A DNA stretch of 64,000 bases from Thermomicrobiales bacterium (GTDB taxonomy: Bacteria > Chloroflexota > Chloroflexia > Thermomicrobiales > UBA6265): positions 39,245 through 103,244 of the forward strand of contig JAUJOZ010000017.1 of the NCBI GenBank assembly GCA_030447415.1. Reading direction: 5' to 3'. Of the stretch, positions 50,853-59,040 are shown one piece after another. The translations under genes and the position numbers were made by a program. Positions within the stretch are counted from its first letter, which is position 1. Each line of letters begins with the position of its first letter. The notes below the pieces were generated by a model that was not told the origin of the DNA, ran no database searches, and was given only the letters and a program-made list of their open reading frames with translations.

Positions 50853-51494
50853 CTACAACGATGAAGCCGAAGACTCGCTCGGCGTCGAGCCGATCTCCAT
50901 CTCGTGGGTCAGCAAGACCGCTTCCGCCACCTCGCGCATCGACTTTCGGGCGTCCATGCTGGCTTTGCGGATGCGGTGAAAAGCCTCGGCCTCGCGCAGC
51001 CCATGGACTTCCATGAGCACGCCCTTGGCGCGCTCCACCACTTTGCGAGTTTCGAGCGCCTCTTTGAGACCCCCTACCTCGCGTTCGAGGGCACGGAACT
51101 CCTCGAAACGCGCGAGCGAGAGCTCGATGACGGGCAGCAGCTCCGTCTGGCGGAATGGCTTGACGACGTAGCCCACGACGCCCGCCTCTTTCGCGCGCTC
51201 GACGAGTCCCTGGTCGGAATAGGCGGTCAGGAGCACGACCGGCGCGATCTTCTCGCGCGTCAGATTCTCCGCCGCCGCGATGCCGTCCACGTCGGGCATC
51301 TTAATGTCCATGATGACTAGGTCCGGTCGCAGTTTCTTCGCCAACTCGAGGGCGCTTCGACCGTCCGCCGCCTCGCCAACAACGTCGTATCCGAGATGCG
51401 TGAGCATCTCCCGGAGATCGAGCCGAATTAGGGATTCGTCGTCTGCGATGAGGATACGCCAGGGCACGGCGGTCGCGCTGGAGGCGGTGCTCAT
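50853..51494 (-). CDS. ANTAR-domain response regulator
   Basis: A 213-residue regulator. The receiver domain has ILIADDESLIRLDLRE, the phospho-acceptor in LVIMDIKMPDVDG, LLTAYSD and VVKPFRQ. After a short coiled coil (LEREVGGLKEALETRK) comes the ANTAR RNA-binding domain, VVERAKGVLMEVHGL to MREVAEAVL. Such proteins bind paired hairpins in nascent RNA and prevent termination (as AmiR, NasR or PdtaR). I start at ATG 51494; an in-frame ATG 12 bases upstream is equally weak in ribosome-binding sequence. No histidine kinase is adjacent, so its targets and trigger are unknown. Confidence 0.9.
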   Translation of the reverse strand: MSTASSATAVPWRILIADDESLIRLDLREMLTHLGYDVVGEAADGRSALELAKKLRPDLVIMDIKMPDVDGIAAAENLTREKIAPVVLLTAYSDQGLVERAKEAGVVGYVVKPFRQTELLPVIELSLARFEEFRALEREVGGLKEALETRKVVERAKGVLMEVHGLREAEAFHRIRKASMDARKSMREVAEAVLLTHEMEIGSTPSESSASSL

Positions 51495-51640
51495 GGGCGT
51501 CCACATTCGAACGCGGACCGAGCGGCGGCACCCGCCGGCCGGCCTCTTCGGATGGGAAGACCGCCCAGCACGCCCCACGGGGGGGGAAGGACGGACCGCA
51601 GGCGGCAAGCGTAGAGCACGGGCCGAAGGAGGAAAAAGAG

Positions 51641-51716
<76 letters not shown>

Positions 51717-51860
51717 ACTGATTTCAGTATAGCACGAAGGAACGAGCGCTCCGCCGCCGGGCGCCAGCTACCGGCGAGGAGGCGTCGGTTGCAACTCACC
51801 AGGAACTGCAGCGTCGGACGCGTCCTCAAGCCGATAGCTGATCGCCGGCGGCCGGCAATG

Positions 51861-52244
51861 CTACTTGACGTCGGCCTTGGCGCCGGCTTCCTCCAGCTTC
51901 GCCTTCGCGGCCTGCGCCTCTTCCTTGGTCACGCCCTGCTTGACAGGCTTCGGCGCGCCGTCCACCACGTCCTTGGCCTCTTTAAGGCCGAGGCTCGTCA
52001 GCTCGCGCACTGCCTTGATCACCTGAATCTTGTTGGCGCCGACTTCGGTCAGGATAACGTCGAACTCTGTTTGCTCTTCTTCCTCAACCGTCGCCGTCGC
52101 CGCGCCACCGCCGGCCGGCGCCACGCCCATCGCCACGGGCGCCGCGGCGCTCACGCCCCACCGGTCCTCGAGCTGCTTCACCAGCCCGTTCAACTCAAGG
52201 ACTGTCATCTGCTCGAGCTGCGAAATCAACTGCTCGTGATCCAC
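51861..52244 (-). CDS. rplL: 50S ribosomal protein L7/L12
   Basis: A 127-residue stalk protein. The N-terminal dimerisation domain ([24 protein letters not shown]), an Ala/Gly/Pro hinge, and the C-terminal factor-binding domain with [22 protein letters not shown] and [20 protein letters not shown] are all present. GTG 52244 was chosen, seven bases after GAGGAGG; the frame continues upstream into rplJ sequence only because of the rplJ frameshift. It is the last gene of the ribosomal run and lies 86 bases after rplJ. Confidence 0.95.
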   Translation of the reverse strand: MDHEQLISQLEQMTVLELNGLVKQLEDRWGVSAAAPVAMGVAPAGGGAATATVEEEEQTEFDVILTEVGANKIQVIKAVRELTSLGLKEAKDVVDGAPKPVKQGVTKEEAQAAKAKLEEAGAKADVK

Positions 52245-52330
52245 TGAAACCTCCTCGCCTTTCTGATGGGCACCGAGGGCCACCCCGCTCGGCACCGTTT
52301 CTGCTCCGCGATCACCCGTCCACCACCGAA

Positions 52331-52877
52331 TTAATCGGCCGCGACGGGATCCTCGTGTCCTTGGCCCAGTTGGTCCGCGCGCGCTTGGAGCACGTACGGT
52401 AGTGACCGGACGGGACCGCTCAGGACGCCGACCGTCCGTGCCATCGGCGACGCCAGCATTCCAACCAGCCGGCCCAGCAACTCCTCGCGCGACGGCAGCG
52501 TGGCAATCGCCTCGATATCGGGCGGGGTGCTCCAGTCGATGGTTCATGACGCCGCCGCGCAGGGTCAGGACACGCGATGTCCGCACGAAATCACTAATGA
52601 CCTTGGACGTCGCGACCGGGTCGTCGTACGCAAGAACCAGCGCCGTCGGTCCCTCCAGCATCGGCGCCACGCCGTCGATCCCGGCGCGCTCCGCCGCGAT
52701 CGACGTCAGCGTGTTCTTGGCTACCCGGAATTCGGCGCCCAACGGCCGCAGGTTGCCCCGGAGCCCTTGCAGGTCACCGACGCGCAGCCCCCGGTAGTCA
52801 GCAATGATCGTCAACTGCGCGCGTGTCAGCCGATCGGTCAGGTCGTCGATCATTTCAGCCTTTTCCGCTGTTGGCAT
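52331..52877 (-). CDS. rplJ: 50S ribosomal protein L10, interrupted by a frameshift
   Basis: L10 anchors the L7/L12 stalk. ATG 52877 follows [28 protein letters not shown] to [12 protein letters not shown] is good L10 sequence, but the frame then turns into Arg/Pro-rich nonsense and runs on into rplL. Removing one G from CTGGAGC (52531-52535) restores [19 protein letters not shown], then a normal L10 end at TAA 52331. The corrected protein has 181 residues. As L10 is normally essential, an inserted base in the sequence is more likely than a real mutation. The fused L10-L12 reading of the raw frame is an artefact. Confidence 0.88.
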
Positions 52878-52927
52878 CCGCTTCTCACCTCCTCTCGTGC
52901 CATCCTCCCAACTCATCAGAACATGAA

Positions 52928-52957
52928 ACGCCCTGGGCCAACGATGACCCAGGGCGT
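52928..52957 (-). terminator. Attenuator-like hairpin in the rplJ leader
   Basis: On the minus strand ACGCCCTGGG pairs with CCCAGGGCGT, a perfect 10-bp stem, followed by TTCATGTTC. It lies between the L10 leader and the rplJ start and could end or slow transcription, or be a processing site. Confidence 0.5.
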
Positions 52958-52989
52958 GTGGGGGACACCGACGACGGCGCCATCCCAGC

Positions 52990-53046
52990 CAGCCTCGGGC
53001 CTCGGTCGGACATTAAGCGGCGAACCGCACCGACGGTCTACGGCCT
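52990..53046 (-). promoter_or_regulatory. L10 leader (ribosomal protein autoregulatory RNA)
   Basis: On the minus strand GTAGACCGTCGGTG, a TTAA turn, and CCGACCGAGGC pair as in the L10 leader RNA found before rplJ-rplL in many bacteria. Free L10 or the L10(L12) complex would bind it and repress rplJ-rplL. The whole rplA-rplJ gap of 216 bases is otherwise gene-free. Confidence 0.8.
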
Positions 53047-53093
53047 GAGTGTTCCATTCTAGGTTGTGGCGAGAGCAGCAGCCCCCGAATCGC

Positions 53094-53819
53094 CTAGGCC
53101 GCGGACGACGCCGCGTTGGCCAGCGTCGCACCGACGTCGAGCGAGATACCCGGAGCCATCGTGCTCGTCAGTGTCAGTGTACGGCAGTAAACGCCCTTCG
53201 CACCAGTCGGCTTCGCTCGCTGCACGGCGTCCGCGAACGCGTAAAGATTGTCGCGAATCTGCTCGTTCGTGAAGCTCTTGCGGCCGATGGCGACGTGGAC
53301 GATGCCGGTTCGGTCATTGCGGAACTCGACCCGCCCGCCTTTTAGCTCGCGTAGCACGCCCGGCAAATCCTCCGCATTGCGAACGACGGTACCGGAGCGC
53401 GGGTTAGGCATTAAGCCGCGTCGCCCGAGGATCCGGCCGAGACCGCCGACCTTACCCATCTGGTCGGCCATTGCCACGGCGGCGTCGAACTCCAGCCAGC
53501 CGTTCTGAATCTGCTGAACGTACTCGTCGGTCCCGGCGTAGTCAGCGCCGGCATCAAGCGCGACGCGCTCCGCCTCGCCGGCCGCGAAGACGAGCACCCG
53601 CACCTGCTTACCGGTGCCGTGGGGCAGCACCACCGTCGAGCGGACGGTCTGATCCGCCTGACGTGGGTCAATGCCGAGGCGGGCATGCACCTCGATTGTT
53701 TCGTCAAACTTTGCGAAGGCCACGCGCTTGAGCAGGTCAATCGCTTCGTCCGGGAGATAGTTCCGCTCCGGCTCGATCTGCTTGACAGCGTCCGTGAACT
53801 TCTTGCCATGGTTTGGCAT
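53094..53819 (-). CDS. rplA: 50S ribosomal protein L1
   Basis: A 241-residue L1, which forms the mobile stalk near the E site and represses its own operon in many bacteria. MPNHGKKFTDAVKQIEPER, LPHGTGKQVRVLVFAAGE, GRRGLMPNPRSGTV and EFRNDRTGIVHVAIGRKSF are conserved segments. The start ATG 53819 has GGAGGATACGGAC upstream. It is 66 bases after rplK and followed by the L10 leader. Confidence 0.96.
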   Translation of the reverse strand: MPNHGKKFTDAVKQIEPERNYLPDEAIDLLKRVAFAKFDETIEVHARLGIDPRQADQTVRSTVVLPHGTGKQVRVLVFAAGEAERVALDAGADYAGTDEYVQQIQNGWLEFDAAVAMADQMGKVGGLGRILGRRGLMPNPRSGTVVRNAEDLPGVLRELKGGRVEFRNDRTGIVHVAIGRKSFTNEQIRDNLYAFADAVQRAKPTGAKGVYCRTLTLTSTMAPGISLDVGATLANAASSAA

Positions 53820-53885
53820 GTCCGTATCCTCCAGTGGTTCCAGCGGGGCTCGGTCGCCCCTCCCACCCGTCTCGTCCTGCGACGA

Positions 53886-54311
53886 CTAGCCGGCGACCTC
53901 GATACCCATGCTGCGGGCGGTCCCTTCAACCTGCTTCACGGCGCCCGCAAGGTCGACCGCGTTCAGGTCCTTCATCTTCAGCTCGGCGATCTCGCGGACC
54001 TGGTCGGCGCTGACGCGCCCGACGCGGTTCGCCCTCGGGTTGCCGGAGCCCTTGTCAATCCCGGCCGCGCGCCGGAGCAAATCCGCGGCCGGCGGCGTTT
54101 TCGTCACGAACGTAAACGAGCGGTCTTCATAGACGGTGATTACGACCGGCACGATTTGACCCGCCATCGCCGCCGTCCGCTCGTTGTACTCCTTGACGAA
54201 GTTCATGATCGCCACGCCGTGCTGGCCCAGCGCGGGACCAATCGGCGGGGCCGGCGTCGCCTTGCCCGCTGGGATTTGCAACTTCACGTAGGCGCGAATT
54301 CGCTTCGCCAA
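53886..54311 (-). CDS. rplK: 50S ribosomal protein L11
   Basis: A 141-residue L11, exactly the family length, part of the GTPase-associated centre. [25 protein letters not shown] (cited as [15 protein letters not shown]), [19 protein letters not shown] and the C-terminal RNA-binding domain [20 protein letters not shown] are clear. The start is TTG 54311, five bases after GGAGGAGATCA, and the open frame upstream is not L11. It lies 87 bases after nusG. Confidence 0.95.
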   Translation of the reverse strand: MAKRIRAYVKLQIPAGKATPAPPIGPALGQHGVAIMNFVKEYNERTAAMAGQIVPVVITVYEDRSFTFVTKTPPAADLLRRAAGIDKGSGNPRANRVGRVSADQVREIAELKMKDLNAVDLAGAVKQVEGTARSMGIEVAG

Positions 54312-54398
54312 TGATCTCCTCCTCTGCGACTGGACCGTCCTGGGAACGGGCCGGACGGCGCTCGGCAGCACACCGTCCGCGCACCGGCCTCCGCGGGA

Positions 54399-55001
54399 CT
54401 AGGTTTCCTTCTCGGCCTGCAAGAAGTCGAGCTCGACCGGCGTCTCCCGCCCAAAGAACGAGACGAGCACCTTGATCTTGCCCTTCTCCTGGTTGATCTC
54501 ATCGATCTCGCCCCGGAAGTCGGCGAACGGCCCGTCGGTGATGCGGACGGTGTCGCCGAGCTGGAACGACATCTTCACCTTCGGCGCCTCGGCGGCCATC
54601 CCCTTGAGGATGCTCTGCACCTCGGCCTCCGACAGGGGAACCGGCTTATTGTTGACGTTGACGAAGCCGGTAACGCCCGGCGTGTTGCGCAGGGCATACC
54701 AGGTATCGTCGTCCATCTCCATCCGCACCAGGACGTAGCCAGGAAACACCTTGCGCTGCACGGTGTGGCGCTGGCTGTTGCGGATCTCGATCTCTTCCTG
54801 CGTCGGCACGACCACCTCAAAGACGCGGTCACCGAGGTCGAGCGCGTCAACCCGGTTCTCGATTGAGCGCTTGACCTTGTTCTCGTAGCCCGAGTAGGTA
54901 TGCAGGACGTACCACAGACCCTCGGACGTCGCGACCTCGCCCGTATCCGACGCGCGCTTGGCGGCGAGGCGTTCGCGCAGAGACGGGCGGCTCACGGCCA
55001 T
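54399..55001 (-). CDS. nusG: Transcription termination/antitermination protein NusG
   Basis: A 200-residue NusG that links RNA polymerase with Rho or the ribosome. After a basic leader of about 30 residues come WYVLHTYSGYENKVK, KVFPGYVLVRMEMDDDTWY and PGVTGFVN of the NGN domain. The KOW domain reads FQLGDTVRITDGPFADFRGE. ATG 55001 follows GAGGAGGAAACCGCCC; an upstream ATG in the same frame lacks a site. It follows secE by 48 bases. Confidence 0.96.
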   Translation of the reverse strand: MAVSRPSLRERLAAKRASDTGEVATSEGLWYVLHTYSGYENKVKRSIENRVDALDLGDRVFEVVVPTQEEIEIRNSQRHTVQRKVFPGYVLVRMEMDDDTWYALRNTPGVTGFVNVNNKPVPLSEAEVQSILKGMAAEAPKVKMSFQLGDTVRITDGPFADFRGEIDEINQEKGKIKVLVSFFGRETPVELDFLQAEKET

Positions 55002-55049
55002 GGGCGGTTTCCTCCTCAAGACCAAGGGCTCGATGCCCAGGTTAGACGA

Positions 55050-55427
55050 CTAGAATAGTTCGAGCAGGCGCAGCAACATGAAGTCGATGCCGCCGAGCAA
55101 GATCCCAAGGACCACGGAGATACCAATCACCACGATCGTGAGGTTGCGCGTCGTCTCCTGATCCGGCCAGTTGATCCGCCGGATCTCCGTCACCGTGTCG
55201 CGATAGAGTTTACGGACGCCCTCGGTCCGCTCTCCGAACCGGCCGCGGACCTGCGCCTCGCGAGCCGTGCCGGACGACTTCGCTCGCTCGGGCGTTTGCC
55301 GTGCTGGCCGCTCTGCCGCGCCGGCAGCGGCCGGCTGGGCGGAACGGGGGACGCCGGCCGCGCTACGCCGGGAAGCAGCCGTGCCGGTGACATCACGTTT
55401 CGCAGCAGACCGGCGCTGGGCGCTCAT
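55050..55427 (-). CDS. secE: Preprotein translocase subunit SecE
   Basis: A 125-residue SecE. The first 70 residues are basic, Ala/Arg-rich and variable. The conserved amphipathic helix is GVRKLYRDTVTEIRRINWPDQETTRN and is followed by a single membrane segment (LTIVVIGISVVLGILLGGID region). It clamps SecY in the translocon. The N-terminal extension is longer than the usual 60-residue minimal SecE. It sits between tRNA-Trp and nusG, the standard order. Confidence 0.93.
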   Translation of the reverse strand: MSAQRRSAAKRDVTGTAASRRSAAGVPRSAQPAAAGAAERPARQTPERAKSSGTAREAQVRGRFGERTEGVRKLYRDTVTEIRRINWPDQETTRNLTIVVIGISVVLGILLGGIDFMLLRLLELF

Positions 55428-55601
55428 CGTTGCGGTCCTTCCAACAATGCGCTACGTCTGAACGATCGATCGGCGCCGGTGGTCACGCCTGGTGGCGACT
55501 GGGAGCGATCCGCCGAAGCAACCGACGGGGCCGGAAAGCAGAGAAATGGGGCGAGCCCGTTCGGGCACCGCCCCACCGTCACTCCGAGTGGCGGAAGAAT
55601 C

Positions 55602-55677
<76 letters not shown>

Positions 55678-55713
55678 ATGCCACCGGACCGTGATCGCTG
55701 GTGCCGAGTCCTC

Positions 55714-55884
55714 CTACCGCGTTTCGCGATGGAGCTGATGGCTCCGGCACCGCGGGCAAAACTTCTTCAACTCAAGCCGCCCCGGATCGTTCCGCCGGTT
55801 CTTCTCGGTGGTGTAGTTGCGCTCGCGGCACGCCGTGCACTCAAGCGTAATCACCAGCCGGTCGGCCTTCGACTTCTTGGCCAT
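55714..55884 (-). CDS. rpmG: 50S ribosomal protein L33
   Basis: A 56-residue L33: [20 protein letters not shown], then CPRC near the end. The two CxxC pairs (ECTACR and FCPRCRS) mark the zinc-binding version of the protein. It starts at ATG 55884 and stops at TAG 55716-55714. The start has no strong ribosome-binding sequence (GGATGTAGTACA). The order tuf, rpmG, tRNA-Trp, secE, nusG is conserved in many bacteria. Confidence 0.95.
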   Translation of the reverse strand: MAKKSKADRLVITLECTACRERNYTTEKNRRNDPGRLELKKFCPRCRSHQLHRETR

Positions 55885-55999
55885 TGTACTACATCCTGTG
55901 CCGCCGGCTCATGCGCGAACCGGACGGCCAAATGGTCGCGCTGCCGCGGGCCCCTTCTGGCGCCCGCGGCAGCATAGCATGTCGGTGACGCGCTAGAGC

Positions 56000-57192
56000 C
56001 TACTCCGTGATACTGGTGACGACGCCAGCGCCGACGGTGCGCCCGCCCTCGCGGATGGCGAAGCGCAACCCTCCTCCACCGCCACCGGGGTGATCAACTC
56101 CACCCCATCTGCACGTTGTCGCCCGGCATCACCATCTCCATCCCCGCCGGCAACTCAATCGCCCCGGTGACGTCGGTGGTCCGAATGAAAAACTGCGGCC
56201 GGTAGCCGGGGAAGAACGGCGTGTGCCGCCCCCCCCTCCTCCTTGGTCAGCACGTAGACTCAGCCTGGAACCGGGTGTGCGGATGAATCGAGCCGGGCTT
56301 GCACAGCACCTGCCCCCGCTCCACGTCGGTCCGCTCCACCCCTGCAACAGGCAGCCGACGTTGTCGCCAGCCTCCCCTTGATCGAGCGTCTTCTGGAACA
56401 TCTCGACCCCGGTCACCACCGTCGCGCGGCGCTGCCCCATGCCGACGATCTCCACCGTCTCCCGGGCCGCACCACCCCGCGCTCCACCCGGCCGGTCACC
56501 ACCGTGCCGCGTCCCTTGATCCCGAAGACGTCCTCGATCGGCATCAAGAACGGCTGGTCGGCCGCCCGCGCCGGGGTCGGGATGTAGTCATCCACCGCCC
56601 GCATCAGCTCCAGAATCGGCGCGTACTCCGGCGCCCCGGGTCGGTGCTGGCGCTCTCCAGCGCCCGCAGCGCCGAGCCCCGCACCACCGGGATCTCGTCG
56701 CCGGGGAAGCCGTAGCTGGACAACAGCTCGCGCACTTCCAGCTCCACCAGCTCCAACAGCTCCTCGTCGTCCATGACGTCGACTTTGTTCAGAAACACCA
56801 CCATGCTCGGCACTTCCACCCGCCGCGCCAGCAGCACGCTCGCGCGTCTGGGGCATCGGTCCGTCCGGGGCCGAGACGACCAGAATCGCCCCGTCCATCT
56901 GCGCCGCGCCGGTGATCATGTTCTTGATGTAGTCGGCGTGCCCGGGGCAGTCGACGTGGGCGTAGTGCCGCGCTTCCGTCTCGTACTCGACGTGGGCGAT
57001 GGCGATGGTGATGCCCCGCTCCCGCTCCTCCGGCGCGTTGTCGATGCTGTCGAAGGAGCGCGCCGCCGCTTGCCCCCGCAACGCCAACGTCTTGGTGATC
57101 GCCGCCGTCAGACTCGTCTTGCCGTGGTCGACGTGCCCGATCGTCCCTACGTTGATGTGCGGCTTCGTCCGCTCAAACCGCTGCTTGGCCAT
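56000..57192 (-). pseudogene. tuf: Elongation factor Tu, disrupted by about eight indels
   Basis: From ATG 57192 the frame gives a normal EF-Tu start ([40 protein letters not shown]) but breaks after MPQTRE. The remainder is all present in shifting frames: [52 protein letters not shown] and GAGVVTSITE at TAG 56000. Reading by eye, indels fall near 56838 (two bases), 56637, 56463, 56340, 56260, 56232 (insertion in an 8-C run), 56104 and 56070. Correcting them gives 1200 bases, 399 residues. The corrected protein looks fully constrained, so either the sequence is poor here or this is a very recent pseudogene of a second tuf. Confidence 0.85.
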
Positions 57193-57319
57193 GGATCTCC
57201 TTCCTCACTTACCGCTGCCGCGCCACGCGCGGCCGATACCGAATCGACGCCGGATCGAGACCTGAGAGAGACAAGACGAAGAGGCCTCGAGTCAGGCCCC
57301 TTCGCACCCTGGTACACGC

Positions 57320-57395
<76 letters not shown>

Positions 57396-57436
57396 CCGTT
57401 GCGGATCGGTGCACCACCGCGGTGACTACGACCGTT

Positions 57437-57517
57437 TGGGCAGGGACGGATTCGAACCGCCGTAGCTTTCGCACCTGGTTTACAGCCAGGCCCATTTAAC
57501 CGCTCTGGCACCTGCCC
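57437..57517 (-). tRNA. tRNA-Tyr(GUA)
   Basis: Acceptor GGGCAGG/CCTGCCC, discriminator A. The anticodon arm CCTGG/CCAGG encloses CTGTAAA, giving anticodon GTA. A class II variable arm (TGCGAAAGCTACGGC region) is present, as bacterial tRNA-Tyr requires. CCA is not encoded. Confidence 0.95.
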
Positions 57518-57564
57518 GCGCCACCTGAACCACGCCTCACAGCGGGCGACGCTCAGCCCGGCGG

Positions 57565-57637
57565 AGCCGACGGTGGGACTCGAACCCGCAACCGGCTGTT
57601 TACAAAACAGCTGCTCTGCCAATTGAGCTACGCCGGC
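57565..57637 (-). tRNA. tRNA-Thr(UGU)
   Basis: Acceptor GCCGGCG/CGTCGGC (one G-T), discriminator T. The anticodon arm GCTGT/ACAGC encloses TTTGTAA, giving anticodon TGT. CCA is not encoded. It is the first gene of the tRNA-tuf-ribosomal protein run. Confidence 0.95.
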
Positions 57638-57662
57638 GTGCTCCCGTCCCGAGCCACCGGGT

Positions 57663-57691
57663 AGTATAGGGAGGCCCCAAAAGGGTGTCAA
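57663..57691 (-). promoter_or_regulatory. Consensus promoter of the tRNA-tuf-secE region
   Basis: Minus strand TTGACA (57691-57686), 17-base spacer, TATACT (57668-57663). This is a near-perfect sigma-70 promoter 26 bases before the first tRNA. It ends only 11 bases from the ATG of the divergent oxidoreductase gene. Confidence 0.9.
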
Positions 57692-57701
57692 GAACCGTCG
57701 G

Positions 57702-58958
57702 ATGGCCGAAAAATCGGCCACGGAGCAATCGAACGTGCCGTCTTTCCTGCCACGCACCACGGACATCGCCATCATCGGCGGCGGCATCATGGGGACCAGC
57801 CTCGCCTGGCAACTTGCGTCGCGCGGGGCCGGCCGCGTGACGCTCTTCGAGCGCGCCACCGTCGCCGCCGGCGCCAGCGGGAAGACCGGCGCTCTGCTGC
57901 GCCAGCACTACACCAACCGCCCGGAGGCGGTCCTCGCGCATGCCAGTCTCGACGTCTTCAAGCACTGGCCGGACATCGTCGGCGGCGACCCGGTCCACGT
58001 CCCTGCCCCCCTCGTCGTCACCTTCGCGTCCGGTCCCAGTGACCAGGAAAACCTCGCCCGGCTGCGACGCAACGTCGCGATGCAGAACGCGGTGGGCATC
58101 CGCTCCCGCGTCATAACACCGTCCGAGTTGCACGACCTCCAGCCCTTTGCCCGCGTTGACGACCTTGTCGCGGCGGCATACGAGCCGGATAGTGGCTACG
58201 TGGATGCCGTCGCGGCGTGCCGCACGATGGCGACGGCCGCCATCCGGGCCGGTGCCCGCGTGGTGGAGGGTTGTCCCGTCATCGCCATTGAAGCGGAGGG
58301 CGACCACGTCATGGGCGTGCGAACGCCGGAGGGGTCCGTAGCGGCGGGAACGGTTGTCTGCGCCGCTGGCGCCTGGTCAACAACCCTCTTGGCGGATATC
58401 GGGGTGGCCGTTCCGCTTCAAGCACTGCGCGTCCAGGTCGCCATCCTTCATCGCCCGCTCGAATTCGACGCGGCACACTACGTTTACCTTGACACCGCCG
58501 CCGGCATCTTCTGCCGGCCCTCCGGTGCGGGTCGGACCCTCGTCGGCGTCGGCGGCGGTGACCAGCACGATCCCGTTGACCCTGACCACTACGACGAGCG
58601 GAACGACCCGTCGTACCCCGCCCTCGCCATCGCGGCGATCAGCCGCCGATTTCCGGCGATGATCCGTGCCGCCTACCTCCACGGCTACGCTGGGCTCTAT
58701 GACATGACGCCCGACGCCCATCCGGTCCTGGGCCGGCGAGGACCGGATGGTCTGTACCTGATGCTCGGCTTCAGCGGCGCCGGCTTCAAGAAGGGCCCGG
58801 CGGTCGGCCAAGCTATGGCGCAGCTCATCCTCGACGGACAGTCTTCCCTTCTCGACCTCTCACCGTTCGCGCTGGAGCGGTTCGCGAGCGAGGCTTGGCG
58901 GCGTCCGTGGAGCGACTCGGAGTACCTCTTCACCAGCGACTTCGGGCACCGGTTTTAG
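57702..58958 (+). CDS. FAD-dependent oxidoreductase (DAO family)
   Basis: A 418-residue D-amino-acid oxidase/sarcosine oxidase beta-type flavoprotein. The Rossmann motif is IAIIGGGIMGTSLAWQLASRG, followed by LFERATVAAGASGKTGALLRQHY. VVCAAGAWSTTLL and a C-terminal GYAGLYDMTPDAHPVLG plus GFSGAGFKKGPAVGQ complete the FAD domain. Likely substrates are N-methylated amino acids, glycine derivatives or D-amino acids, with none identifiable. ATG 57702 has no clear Shine-Dalgarno and only 11 bases separate it from the divergent tRNA promoter, so its own promoter location is unclear. It converges on the isocitrate dehydrogenase gene. Confidence 0.88.
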   Translation: MAEKSATEQSNVPSFLPRTTDIAIIGGGIMGTSLAWQLASRGAGRVTLFERATVAAGASGKTGALLRQHYTNRPEAVLAHASLDVFKHWPDIVGGDPVHVPAPLVVTFASGPSDQENLARLRRNVAMQNAVGIRSRVITPSELHDLQPFARVDDLVAAAYEPDSGYVDAVAACRTMATAAIRAGARVVEGCPVIAIEAEGDHVMGVRTPEGSVAAGTVVCAAGAWSTTLLADIGVAVPLQALRVQVAILHRPLEFDAAHYVYLDTAAGIFCRPSGAGRTLVGVGGGDQHDPVDPDHYDERNDPSYPALAIAAISRRFPAMIRAAYLHGYAGLYDMTPDAHPVLGRRGPDGLYLMLGFSGAGFKKGPAVGQAMAQLILDGQSSLLDLSPFALERFASEAWRRPWSDSEYLFTSDFGHRF

Positions 58959-59040
58959 CAGCCGAGCCACCTGCGGGTATTACGGGTATTAATCACGGGC
59001 CCACGTCGCACGTCCCGCCAGGGGGCCGGACGCCTCGCCG

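Noticed and set aside
51861..52916. Apparent 351-residue fused L10-L12 protein
   Set aside because: The middle third is frameshifted Arg/Pro-rich sequence. L10 continues in another frame to its own stop at 52331 and L12 has its own start and ribosome-binding site at 52244.
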